Positions 1-7,895 of a stretch of 35,935 nucleotides of DNA are shown in pieces. Within the stretch, counting starts at the first letter, position 1; each line of letters begins with the position of its first letter. A model generated the notes under the pieces. It was not told the origin of the DNA. It saw only the letters and a program-made list of their open reading frames with translations, and made no database searches. Where the stretch lies: NCBI GenBank assembly GCA_948528155.1, contig CAOSZT010000004.1:1-35935 (forward strand), in the 5' to 3' direction. This stretch comes from an uncultured Clostridia bacterium (GTDB taxonomy: Bacteria > Bacillota > Clostridia > TANB77 > CAG-508). Both the position numbers and the translations under genes were made by a program.

Positions 1-1
1 G

Positions 2-37
2 CTTGAAAGAGCATTAGTTAATTTAGATAAATTTTAA
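2..37 (+). CDS. Possible 3' end of an upstream gene (partial)
   Basis: The window opens in an 11-codon open frame that ends at TAA 35-37 (LERALVNLDKF). It could be the last codons of the gene upstream of the morphogenesis block. Eleven residues are too few to assign a family or even to prove coding, so this is only a note that an upstream gene probably ends here. Confidence 0.25.
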   Translation, partial: LERALVNLDKF

Positions 38-112
38 CAAGCCCCTATTGTTCTTTATAAAATTTGTTAGTTAGTTATTAGTTAGCTGTAGTACAAAAAT
101 AACTTATAAAAA

Positions 113-145
113 TTACATAATTTTCAGATTGACAAAATTATGTAA
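113..145. promoter_or_regulatory. Perfect inverted repeat overlapping the -35 box (candidate operator)
   Basis: TTACATAATTTT (113-124) and AAAATTATGTAA (134-145) are exact reverse complements separated by 9 nt. The right arm begins at the last base of the -35 hexamer and runs into the spacer, which is the usual geometry for a dimeric repressor site. There is no T-run behind it, so it does not look like a terminator. The binding protein is unknown. Confidence 0.55.
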
Positions 146-157
146 ATGTGTTAAAAT
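129..157 (+). promoter_or_regulatory. Sigma-A-type promoter for the radC-mreBCD block
   Basis: TTGACA at 129-134, a 17-nt spacer and TAAAAT at 152-157, predicting a start near 164. It is the only good promoter seen upstream of the genes at 323-6792 and probably drives the first genes of that block. The -35 box lies inside a palindrome (113-145). Confidence 0.7.
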
Positions 158-322
158 TTGGTAGGTTATTTATTTACAATTAATAGTTTGTAAAAAATAA
201 GACTTATTTCTTGTAATCAAATTTCAATAAATTACTTGAAAAAAAACGTGAATCAATATATAATAATACAAATTAAAAAAAGTTTTATTTGTAAGGACAA
301 AAGAAAATTTGGAGGTATAAAA

Positions 323-580
323 ATGGCTACAAAGGAAAAAAATATATGGATATTGTTAGTGTTTTTGTTAGCTGGATTAGTAATAGGGGGATTATTAGGT
401 AAGCTAGCATCAGGTGTGCCTTGGCTTTGGTGGTTATCTTATGAGCAATCTTTTGGATTAGAAAGTCCATTATTATTAGATTTTAAGGTATTGGAATTGA
501 CTTTAGGTTTAATGTTGAATATAAATGTTGCAAGTATAATCGGAATGGGATTAGCTATATTTATATATAAAAAGGTATAA
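323..580 (+). CDS. Small membrane protein, DUF4321-like
   Basis: An 85-residue protein of unknown function. ATG 323 is preceded by GGAGG at 311-315 with good spacing, so the longer frame from 236 is rejected. It has two hydrophobic segments: residues about 6-27, Gly-rich (GLVIGGLLGKLAS), and a C-terminal one about 55-83 ending in YKKV. Between them is a short loop with the SYEQSFGLESPLLLDFKVLELTLG-type pattern (split: SYEQSFGL, then LDFKVLELTLG). That pattern and the position just before radC-mreB match my memory of DUF4321 proteins of Clostridia, which are often found at this locus. The function is not known. It is first in a tight run, with radC starting within 50 nt of its stop. Confidence 0.7.
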   Translation: MATKEKNIWILLVFLLAGLVIGGLLGKLASGVPWLWWLSYEQSFGLESPLLLDFKVLELTLGLMLNINVASIIGMGLAIFIYKKV

Positions 581-627
581 AAAAAGAAGAAAAGTGGGAC
601 AAATATAAAATGAAAGGAAGTTTTAAT

Positions 628-1347
628 TTGTCACTAAAAATTAAAGAATTACCAGAAACAGAAAGACCATATGAAAAATTAGAATTATATGGTGAAAAAA
701 TTTTATCAAATGCAGAATTATTAGCAATAATAATAAAGAGTGGAACTAAAGAAGAGACTTCAGTGCAAATAGCACAAAGAATTTTGAATCTAAATTATGA
801 CCCTCAAATGGGTGAATTAAATTTCTTAAAAGATTTAAGTTTACAAGAACTTATGCAAATAAAGGGAATTGGACGAGTAAAAGCAATACAATTAAAGGCA
901 GTATGTGAATTGGCAATTAGGATGTCTAAACCGTCTAATTATAAAAAAGTTCAAATAAAAAGTTCAGAGCATATAGCAAAATTAGTATTAGAAGAATTAA
1001 GATTTGAAAAAAAGGAATATATAAGACTGTTTTTGCTCAATACTAAAAATGAGATACTTAAAATGATGAATGTGGCTCAAGGTGGAACTAATTTTGCTAA
1101 TGTAAATATGAAAGAGATAATTTCAGAAGCATTAAAAATAAAAGCTCCAAAAATTATATTAGTTCATAATCATCCATCAGGAGATCCAACACCTAGTAAG
1201 GCTGATATTAAATTTACAGACCAATTATATAATGCAACTAAAATGTTTGATATTGAGTTATTAGATCATATTGTAATTGGTGATATGAATTTTAAAAGTG
1301 TTTTTGTAGAAACTAAGAAATTGGTAGACAAAATAAAAAATGTGTAA
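628..1347 (+). CDS. radC: RadC/JAB-domain protein
   Basis: A 239-residue RadC family protein. The likely start is TTG 628, giving MSLKIKELPETERPYEKL, because AAAGGAAG (613-620) is spaced correctly from it and family members begin with this motif. The ATG at 610 has no ribosome site. Domains: an N-terminal helix-hairpin-helix region with IKGIGRVKA, then a C-terminal JAB/MPN metalloprotease-like fold. The JAMM zinc motif is intact (H180-x-H182, S190, D193, in HNHPSGDPTPSKAD). The family was named for DNA repair, but its biochemical role is still uncertain. It stands directly upstream of mreB, a conserved order in Bacillota, and is probably cotranscribed with the small membrane protein before it. 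Confidence 0.93.
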   Translation: MSLKIKELPETERPYEKLELYGEKILSNAELLAIIIKSGTKEETSVQIAQRILNLNYDPQMGELNFLKDLSLQELMQIKGIGRVKAIQLKAVCELAIRMSKPSNYKKVQIKSSEHIAKLVLEELRFEKKEYIRLFLLNTKNEILKMMNVAQGGTNFANVNMKEIISEALKIKAPKIILVHNHPSGDPTPSKADIKFTDQLYNATKMFDIELLDHIVIGDMNFKSVFVETKKLVDKIKNV

Positions 1348-1436
1348 GCAACTGAAGTTTGTAAAAAATACATTTATTATGATAAGTTAAATTTTTATTT
1401 ATAATAAGTGCTAATTATAAGAAAGGATTGAAAAAT

Positions 1437-2468
1437 ATGAAATTTTTTACGTTTGGTTCAAAAGATATAGGGATAGATTTGGGGACAGCAAATATTTTGG
1501 TAACATTAAAAGGGAAAGGTATTGTTTTAAAAGAGCCTTCTGTTGTTGCAATAGATAGAAAAACTGGAAATATAATGGCAACAGGAAAAGATGCTAAAGA
1601 TATGCTTGGTAGAACACCAGAGCAAATAAATGCTATAAGGCCATTAAAAGATGGAGTGATTGCTGATTTTACAGCTACTCAGTTGATGCTTAGAAATATT
1701 ATAGAAAAAGTTGAGAAGAAATATAATGTTGGAAGACCAAGGGTTGTAGTAGGTGTTCCTTCTGGAATTACTGAAGTTGAAGAAAGAGCAGTAGAGGAAT
1801 CTGTTATGCAAGCAGGTGCTAAAGAAGTATATTTAATTGAAGAACCTATGGCAGCAGCAATTGGAGCATCTTTAGATGTTGCTGAGCCAAGTGGGAATAT
1901 TATTGTTGATATTGGTGGAGGTACAACTGAAGTTGCAGTTATTTCTTTAGGTGGAATTGTAACAAGTTATTCATTAAGAGTTGCTGGAGACCAGTTAGAT
2001 AAAGATATTGTAAATTATGTAAAAAAAGAAATGAATTTAGCAATAGGAGAAACAACAGCAGAACAAATAAAAATGCAGATAGGTTGTGCAATGTCTCCTA
2101 TGACTGAAATGTCAATGGATATAAGAGGAAGAGATTTGGTGGATGGATTGCCTAGGAATGAAGAAATAACATCACTACAAGTTGAACAAGCAATGAAAGA
2201 ATCAATAGGTAAAATTGTTGATGTTGTAAAAAGTACTCTTGAAAAAACACCACCTGAACTTGCTTCAGATATTATGGAAAAAGGAATAGTTCTTGCTGGT
2301 GGGGGTGCTTTGATTAAAGATTTAGACAAGCTTTTAAGTGTAGAGACAGGTATGCCAGTATATATTGCAGAGGAACCATTAGATAGTGTTGTTAGAGGTG
2401 CTGGAAAAACTTTGGAAGATTTAGAAAGATTAAAAACAGTACTTATGAATTCAAGAAAAAGAAGATAA
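1437..2468 (+). CDS. mreB: Rod shape-determining actin homologue MreB
   Basis: A 343-residue bacterial actin that polymerises on the inner face of the membrane and guides the elongation peptidoglycan machinery. ATG 1437 is chosen because GAAAGGA (1421-1427) is correctly spaced from it. The TTG at 1428 touches the ribosome site and is too close. All ATPase landmarks are present: phosphate-1 loop DLGTANILV (D14), phosphate-2 loop DIGGGTTEVAV (D158) and the adenosine motif LAGGGALIKDL (about 286-296). Length and ends are normal for the family. It is followed by mreC and mreD, so the canonical mreBCD set is complete. Confidence 0.97.
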   Translation: MKFFTFGSKDIGIDLGTANILVTLKGKGIVLKEPSVVAIDRKTGNIMATGKDAKDMLGRTPEQINAIRPLKDGVIADFTATQLMLRNIIEKVEKKYNVGRPRVVVGVPSGITEVEERAVEESVMQAGAKEVYLIEEPMAAAIGASLDVAEPSGNIIVDIGGGTTEVAVISLGGIVTSYSLRVAGDQLDKDIVNYVKKEMNLAIGETTAEQIKMQIGCAMSPMTEMSMDIRGRDLVDGLPRNEEITSLQVEQAMKESIGKIVDVVKSTLEKTPPELASDIMEKGIVLAGGGALIKDLDKLLSVETGMPVYIAEEPLDSVVRGAGKTLEDLERLKTVLMNSRKRR

Positions 2469-2546
2469 TTATTGTTTTAAGTATTTCATTAAAAATAAAT
2501 TAGCAAATATTATTTAATAATGTAGAATTTCAGAAAGGAGAAGAAT

Positions 2547-3362
2547 ATGTATAGAAGTAAAAAAAATGGATTATTAGGAATTTTAATTACAGTAGTAGTT
2601 CTGATTTTAATAGTTATATTTTCTAATAGAGAAACAAATACATCATTCTTTGAAAATGTTGCAAATAAATTAGTAATGCCAGTTCAAAATGGGCTAACAT
2701 ATCTAAAAAATAAAATTAGTGGAAATTCTACATTTTTTACAGATATTAATAATCTAAAAACAGAAAATAAAAATTTAAAAGAAAAGAATAGTCAATTAGA
2801 GCAAGTATTAAGAGAGCTTGAAAATATAAGGACAGAGAATGAAACATTAAAAGAATATTTAGGATTGACAGAAAAATATAATGATTATAAAACAATACCA
2901 GGATATGTAATAAATAAAGATATTAGTAATTATTCAAAAGTTATAGTAATTAATGTAGGAAAAAAAGATGGTGTAGAAAAAGATATGCCAGTAATTGCAG
3001 ATGAGGGATTAGTTGGACATGTTATTTCTGTAACAAATGATACTGCCAAAGTAAGAACAATAATAGATACTTCAAGTTCAATAAGTTGTTTGATGAGTAC
3101 AAACAAAGATAGTATAGTTTGTAAAGGTACTTTAGAAAGTAGTTTACAACTGAAAGCAATGTATATACCAACAGATGCTAATTTGGTACAGGGAGATAGT
3201 GTTGAAACTTCTGGGCTAGGAGGTATTTATCCTAAAGGTATTCATGTAGGTGTTATAAAGAATATTGTTAATACAAAAAATATTACAGATAGATATGCAA
3301 TAGTAGAAACAGCTGTAGATTTTAATAAATTAAACACAGTATTGGTTGTAAAAAATAATTAA
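2547..3362 (+). CDS. mreC: Cell shape-determining protein MreC
   Basis: A 271-residue bitopic membrane protein of the elongasome. It links MreB/MreD inside to the penicillin-binding protein outside. It has a basic N terminus, one membrane helix at about residues 8-25 (LLGILITVVVLILIVIF), a heptad-like coiled coil at about 68-108 (NLKTENKNLKEKNSQLEQ), then the two-lobed beta domain with the family-typical GYVINKDISNYSKVIVINVGK-type segment and GLVGHVISV. ATG 2547 has AGAAAGGAGA just upstream. It is 78 nt downstream of mreB and presumably in the same transcript. Confidence 0.94.
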   Translation: MYRSKKNGLLGILITVVVLILIVIFSNRETNTSFFENVANKLVMPVQNGLTYLKNKISGNSTFFTDINNLKTENKNLKEKNSQLEQVLRELENIRTENETLKEYLGLTEKYNDYKTIPGYVINKDISNYSKVIVINVGKKDGVEKDMPVIADEGLVGHVISVTNDTAKVRTIIDTSSSISCLMSTNKDSIVCKGTLESSLQLKAMYIPTDANLVQGDSVETSGLGGIYPKGIHVGVIKNIVNTKNITDRYAIVETAVDFNKLNTVLVVKNN

Positions 3363-3441
3363 TGATTATTATAGGATAAATTATGTATTTAGGAGTTAGA
3401 GGTTAGTGGAACATTAAAGAAATAGGTAACGAGGTGAAATT

Positions 3442-3975
3442 TTGAAAAAAGTTATAATAAATATAATTTTAGTAGTATTATGTTTTGTAATATATTTTTT
3501 ACAATCTAATTTTTTTAATTGGTTTACAATTGCAGGAGTAATGCCTAATCTTTTTGTAATATTTATATTATTTATAGGATTATTTGGAAATAGAATAATG
3601 GCAATAGTGTATAGTACTATAATAGGCATATTTTTAGATTTATTATTTGAGCAAAGTGTAGGTGTAAATCTAATTGGATTTGTACTTATTGGAATTATAG
3701 CAACTATTTTTGACAAAAATTTTTCTAAAGATAGTAGAGCGACAATTATGTTTATGGTATTTGGCTCAACGATATTTTTTGAAATAGTAACATATTTTAT
3801 GAATTATTTATTATATTCTGTGAATACAGAAGTTTTTAAATTTATTATGATACTGATATTAGAAGTTATTTATAATATTATAATTACAATAATTATATAT
3901 CCAATTTTGCAAAAATGTGGATATTATATAGAAAATGAATATAAAGGAAATAAGATTTTAACAAGATATTTTTAA
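3442..3975 (+). CDS. mreD: Rod shape-determining membrane protein MreD
   Basis: A 177-residue, very hydrophobic protein with about five membrane helices and few charged residues. Its size, composition and position between mreC and a PBP2 gene identify it as MreD. The start is TTG 3442 behind GAGGTG (3431-3436). Early residues include the family-typical helix breaks around NWFTIAGVMPNLFVIF. MreD is known to bind MreC and PBP2 in the elongasome. Sequence conservation in this family is low, so the call rests partly on context. Confidence 0.9.
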   Translation: MKKVIINIILVVLCFVIYFLQSNFFNWFTIAGVMPNLFVIFILFIGLFGNRIMAIVYSTIIGIFLDLLFEQSVGVNLIGFVLIGIIATIFDKNFSKDSRATIMFMVFGSTIFFEIVTYFMNYLLYSVNTEVFKFIMILILEVIYNIIITIIIYPILQKCGYYIENEYKGNKILTRYF

Positions 3976-3989
3976 AAGAAGGTGATAAG

Positions 3990-6107
3990 TTGGCGAAAGG
4001 AATTAATAAAAAAAGTATTAATTTTAGATTTAATACAATGACAATATTTACATATGTAATAGGAATAATATTAATTATACAATTATTTAACCTTCAGATA
4101 ATACATGGCGCAACATATAGAGAGCAATCTAATACTAGATTAACAAGAGAAAGTACATTAGAAGCAGCAAGAGGTGAAATATTAGATAGATCAGGTAATG
4201 TTTTAGTTTCATCTACTCAAAGATTTAATTTAGAATTGTATAAAAGTAAAATAGATACAAATACATTAAATAATACAATACTAAAAATGATAAATGTATT
4301 AGAGAAATATAATATAAATTATACAGATTCTTTTCCTATAAAAATAGATCCATTTGAATTTACGATTTCAGGAGAGGCATTACAAAAATGGAAAAAAAAT
4401 TATGATATTGATGAGAATATGACTGCTGAGCAAGCTTTTTATAAATTTAGAGATAAATATAAAATTGAAAATGAAGATATATTGGAGATAAAAAAAATTA
4501 TAGCAATTAGGTATGCAATTATAAGAGAAGGATATAGTAGTACAAAGTCGATAACCATAGCTAAAGATATTTGTAGAGAAGCAGTGGCGGAATTTAGTGA
4601 AAATGCAGATGAATTTCCAGGATTAAGTATTTCAGTACAACCAGTTAGGCAATATAAAGAGGGGACTTTAGCATCACATATTTTAGGATATGCTTCAAAA
4701 ATAAGTGATCAAGAATATCAAAGTCGAAAGGATGAATATGAACCAAATGATATTATAGGAAAGACAGGTGTAGAATATCTTTTTGAGGATTATTTGAAAG
4801 GGAAAAAGGGAACAAAGCAAATTGATATGGCAGTTGATGGTACTATAACGGCTGAAGTGGTTGAAAAAGAAGCAGTTGCAGGAGCTAATGTTATACTAAC
4901 AATAGATTCTAAGCTTCAAAAAATGGCAGAAGAAGCTTTAAAATCAAATATAGAAAAAATTAGAGGAGGAGGATTTGGAAAAAACTATGATGCTAAAGGT
5001 GGATCTGCTGTTGTTATGAATGTAAAGACTGGTGAAGTTTTGGCAATGGCAAGTTATCCAGATTATAATCCTCAATCATTTGCAGATGGAATAAGTAATG
5101 AGGAATGGCAAAATTATTCAAATAATAAATCATATCCATTATTAAATAAGAGTATACAAAGTGCTTATGAGCCAGGCTCTATATTTAAAATGATAACAGC
5201 TATTGCTGGATTAGAATCTAATAATATAACTTTAACTGAAAAAATGAATGATACAGGTGTTTATAATAAGTATGGAGGTAGTTGGAATTGTTGGTATTAT
5301 ACTGATTATCATAGAGGACATGGTTATCTAAATGTAATTGGAGCAATTGAAAAATCTTGTAATTTCTTTTTTTATGAAACTGCTGATAGAATGGGAATAG
5401 ATACATTAGATAAATATGCTAAATATTTTGGATTAGGTGTAAAAACAGGAATAGAGCTTCCAGGTGAAGTATCAGGAATTTTGGCAAGTAAAGAGTACAC
5501 ACAATCGATAAATACAACTTGGAATCCAGGAGATACAATAAATGCAGCTATTGGGCAAGGTTATAATAAATTTACACCTTTACAAATGGTAAAATATATA
5601 AGTATGATTGCAAATGGTGGGAATAAAATTGATGTAAGTATAATAAAATCAATTCAGAATTCTGATGAAACACTAGTTTCAAAAGATGAGATTGATGAAT
5701 TTGTGAATAAAAAAATGGGATTTGAAAATGGTACACAAAATGATGATATTATTTTAAATAGTGAATATGTGAATGCAGTAAAACAGGGAATGAAGTCTGT
5801 TACAAGCGGAGAGTCTGGGACTGCTTATGCAAGGTTTAGAGATTTTAATATTGAGGTTGGTGGAAAAACTGGTTCTGCTGAAGCTGGAAAAGATGAGAAT
5901 AATAATGATATTGTAAATGCTTGGTTTGCAGCTTTTGCCCCTTTTAATGACCCTGAAATCGCTGTAGTTGTTATGGTAGAGAATGGTGGTCATGGTAATT
6001 ATACTGCTGAGGCTGTTAGAGATATTATGGCTGAGTATTTTGGAATGAATACTCAAAATGTGACTGAAAATATGCAAGCTATTTCTTATACAGAGAGTAT
6101 GAGGTAA
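3990..6107 (+). CDS. mrdA: Class B penicillin-binding protein 2 (elongasome transpeptidase)
   Basis: A 705-residue peptidoglycan DD-transpeptidase of the PBP2/SpoVD class, active outside the membrane in side-wall synthesis. It starts at TTG 3990 with GAAGGTGATAA ahead, 14 nt after mreD. It has one N-terminal membrane helix (about 19-36), a dimerisation/pedestal domain, then the transpeptidase domain with all three active motifs: S397-I-F-K400 (in EPGSIFKM), S456-C-N, and K626-T-G (in GGKTGSAEA). Linkage to mreCD favours the elongation enzyme (MrdA/PbpA) over a division or sporulation paralogue. No rodA follows, so the glycosyltransferase partner must lie elsewhere. Confidence 0.93.
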   Translation: MAKGINKKSINFRFNTMTIFTYVIGIILIIQLFNLQIIHGATYREQSNTRLTRESTLEAARGEILDRSGNVLVSSTQRFNLELYKSKIDTNTLNNTILKMINVLEKYNINYTDSFPIKIDPFEFTISGEALQKWKKNYDIDENMTAEQAFYKFRDKYKIENEDILEIKKIIAIRYAIIREGYSSTKSITIAKDICREAVAEFSENADEFPGLSISVQPVRQYKEGTLASHILGYASKISDQEYQSRKDEYEPNDIIGKTGVEYLFEDYLKGKKGTKQIDMAVDGTITAEVVEKEAVAGANVILTIDSKLQKMAEEALKSNIEKIRGGGFGKNYDAKGGSAVVMNVKTGEVLAMASYPDYNPQSFADGISNEEWQNYSNNKSYPLLNKSIQSAYEPGSIFKMITAIAGLESNNITLTEKMNDTGVYNKYGGSWNCWYYTDYHRGHGYLNVIGAIEKSCNFFFYETADRMGIDTLDKYAKYFGLGVKTGIELPGEVSGILASKEYTQSINTTWNPGDTINAAIGQGYNKFTPLQMVKYISMIANGGNKIDVSIIKSIQNSDETLVSKDEIDEFVNKKMGFENGTQNDDIILNSEYVNAVKQGMKSVTSGESGTAYARFRDFNIEVGGKTGSAEAGKDENNNDIVNAWFAAFAPFNDPEIAVVVMVENGGHGNYTAEAVRDIMAEYFGMNTQNVTENMQAISYTESMR

Positions 6108-6130
6108 AATTCTTTAATTTTTTACTAGAA

Positions 6131-6146
6131 ATTATTTTAAAATAAT
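6131..6146. repeat. 16-bp perfect palindrome between PBP2 and minC
   Basis: ATTATTTTAAAATAAT reads identically on both strands. It is all A/T, has no loop and no T-run behind it. In a genome this AT-rich it may be chance. It sits 35 nt before the minC ribosome site, so an operator is possible but not supported further. Confidence 0.3.
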
Positions 6147-6180
6147 ATGTTAAATTGTGTATATAAAGGAGTGTTGAAAT

Positions 6181-6792
6181 GTGAGTAATTGTGTTAGTAT
6201 TAATTTGAAAACAGATCAAATTGTTATTAAAATTTTTGAGCATGCAGAACAAGGAGAAATAATAAAAGATTTGACACAAAAGTTACCTGATTTGAAGAAT
6301 TTGTATAAAGATGCAAAGACACCTATAAGAATTTCGGGCAAGGTTTTAAAAAATAGGGAAATTGATGAAATTAAGGATTTAGTAAAGGCTGAAATAAATG
6401 TGGATATAGAATTTGATACTCCTAAAAGTTTGGGATTATCTAGTATTATAAAAACTTTTAAAAAGGATATTGCTGTTTCTGAAACTAAGTTTCATAGAGG
6501 ATCTTTAAGATCAGGACAAAAAATAGAAACAGAGGGAAGTATTGTTATTATAGGTGATGTAAATTCAGGGGCAGAAGTTGTGGCTTCGGATAATATTGTT
6601 GTTGTTGGAAATTTAAGAGGTTTAGCTCATGCAGGTGCTAAAGGAAATAAAGAGGCCATTGTAGCAGCTGGAAATCTTGAGGCTGTGCAAATAAGAATTT
6701 CTAATGTAATTAAAGAAATACATGGAAATGAGGATCATTTACATACACAGGCTTATGTTTATGTAAAAGATGATCAAATAATAATTGAATAA
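6181..6792 (+). CDS. minC: Septum site-determining protein MinC
   Basis: A 203-residue inhibitor of FtsZ ring assembly that keeps division at midcell. It starts at GTG 6181 with AAAGGAG at about 6166-6172. The N-terminal FtsZ-binding domain spans about 1-95. The C-terminal beta-helix (about 100-203) carries the family signature: the RSGQ turn, then GSIVIIGDVNSGAEVVA, VVVGNLRGLAHAGAKGN and AIVAAGNLEAVQIRI. MinC needs MinD for membrane recruitment, and minD normally follows. Here the next sequence on this strand is not minD but two minus-strand genes, so minC is the last gene of the block in this window. Confidence 0.94.
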   Translation: MSNCVSINLKTDQIVIKIFEHAEQGEIIKDLTQKLPDLKNLYKDAKTPIRISGKVLKNREIDEIKDLVKAEINVDIEFDTPKSLGLSSIIKTFKKDIAVSETKFHRGSLRSGQKIETEGSIVIIGDVNSGAEVVASDNIVVVGNLRGLAHAGAKGNKEAIVAAGNLEAVQIRISNVIKEIHGNEDHLHTQAYVYVKDDQIIIE

Positions 6793-6825
6793 TTTTAAGG
6801 TGATTATATAAATGAAGATTAATAT

Positions 6826-7236
6826 TTATGAAAAAAGCAGTAAAAATAAGATTATATATAACATTTCATCTTTTACATCTTCTTGGTATAGGAAAAATAG
6901 TAAACCTAAGATTATTAGGTCATCTAAAAATAGTTTTATACCTAGTATTTCAAATATGGCTTGTTCAGTGTTAGATTTTGAGCTTGACCTTGAATTAATA
7001 GTATTACTAATTTCTTTTGAATTAGTAATACTATTTTTTGTTTCTTGCTTTTGTATTGGAATGTGTGCTTGGTTAGTTGTTGGCTTAGAATTATAATTTG
7101 TACTAGTTGTATTGTATGGTGTGATATTTGTACTATTATAGTAGTTTGCATTTTGGCTATAGTTATTATTATATCTGTGGTAGTATTTATAATATGGGTA
7201 GTTATATTGATAATTGAAAAATGGTAGGTTAAACAT
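6826..7236 (-). CDS. Small Asn/Tyr-rich protein with C-terminal hydrophobic tail, unknown function
   Basis: A 136-residue protein. I do not recognise a named family. ATG 7236 is preceded on this strand by AAGGAGA and overlaps the stop of the upstream minus-strand gene by 8 nt, a strong sign of translational coupling and of real coding. The N-terminal half is low-complexity (Asn, Tyr, Thr, Ser). The C-terminal 50 residues (FEILGIKLFLDDLIILGLLFFLYQED, given in two parts: FEILGIKLFLDDLII and LGLLFFLYQED) form an amphipathic or membrane segment, then KDEMLYIILFLLLFS. The conserved-looking tail suggests a membrane-associated protein with a disordered head. It converges on minC with only 33 nt between the stops and no obvious terminator. 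Confidence 0.7.
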   Translation of the reverse strand: MFNLPFFNYQYNYPYYKYYHRYNNNYSQNANYYNSTNITPYNTTSTNYNSKPTTNQAHIPIQKQETKNSITNSKEISNTINSRSSSKSNTEQAIFEILGIKLFLDDLIILGLLFFLYQEDVKDEMLYIILFLLLFS

Positions 7237-7723
7237 TGTTATTATTCTCCTTGTTATTTTCTTTCATAATTTCTGCTATTTTAGAAACATTTAATAAGTT
7301 CATGTAGTTGTCAAGTTGACCTTTTTTACTGTCACGAAGATATGGTTTTAAAGAGTTTAGAAGGTTTGCTCTTGGATCGTTTTGATTATTATTCATTTTG
7401 CCTAAAACTGATGTCATTTTCATTATTGTGTTCATGTCTATATTACTAAAGTCAAAGTTGTTGGTAGTATTAGAGTTTGTATTGTTTTCTGTTGGGTTAG
7501 AAGATTCATAATTACTGTTATTATTATAGTTATTATTTTCATTATTGTGTGATTGCTGATTTTGATGTTGTTCTTGTACATTATTTTGTTGATTTGATAG
7601 CATTTTGGAGAAGTTTTGTATCATTTCTGGAGATATGTTAGATAATGCTTCTGATATATTTCCATTATCTACCATGTTTTTGATATTGTTCATTGTATTT
7701 TCGTCAATATTCATATTGTTCAT
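7229..7723 (-). CDS. Asn-rich protein with conserved C-terminal 'SLKPYLRDSKKGQLDNY' segment, unknown function
   Basis: A 164-residue predicted cytoplasmic protein. ATG 7723 is chosen because AGAGGTG (7736-7730 on this strand) is 6 nt away. A GTG at 7732 overlaps that site and is rejected. Layout: a short helical N terminus (about 5-42), an Asn/Gln/Ser-rich linker (about 43-100), and a helical C-terminal region whose NDPRANLLNSLKPYLRDSKK block looks like a conserved helical domain I have seen in uncharacterised clostridial proteins. No enzymatic motif is visible. It is the first gene of a two-gene minus-strand operon with the hydrophobic-tailed protein at 6826-7236. The two may act as a pair. 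Confidence 0.7.
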   Translation of the reverse strand: MNNMNIDENTMNNIKNMVDNGNISEALSNISPEMIQNFSKMLSNQQNNVQEQHQNQQSHNNENNNYNNNSNYESSNPTENNTNSNTTNNFDFSNIDMNTIMKMTSVLGKMNNNQNDPRANLLNSLKPYLRDSKKGQLDNYMNLLNVSKIAEIMKENNKENNNNV

Positions 7724-7895
7724 TTTTATCACCTCTTTTATATTATATTAGTTTTATTTTTATATATGTAGTTATATATATTTTATGTTGTGAATTGGTA
7801 AATTGTTACTTTTTTATTGTTTATTATAAAAATTTATTTAGAGTGCTTTGTACCAAATTAAATATTTTGGGCTATTAAAAAGTATTATCTAGTAA

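Larger units (their letters stand above)
38..322. other. Intergenic region with promoter and palindrome upstream of the morphogenesis operon
   Basis: This stretch contains a short TTAGT-type reiteration (about 67-85), a perfect 12-bp inverted repeat (113-124 and 134-145) and a consensus-like sigma-A promoter (129-157). The rest, about 165-310, would be an AT-rich 5' leader of roughly 160 nt. I see no tRNA, riboswitch core or terminator in it. An in-frame upstream ATG-like extension of the next gene from 236 lacks a ribosome site and is not used. Confidence 0.6.

Noticed and set aside
236..322. N-terminal extension of the DUF4321-like protein from 236
   Set aside because: There is no ribosome site upstream of 236, the added residues are low-complexity Lys/Ile, and GGAGG lies correctly before ATG 323.
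6812..7096. Plus-strand frame of 94 codons after minC with an AAGGTG site
   Set aside because: It is antisense to the minus-strand gene at 6826-7236, which has a better ribosome site, translational coupling and plausible protein composition. The translation has no recognisable domain. It is kept only as a possible rearrangement scar.
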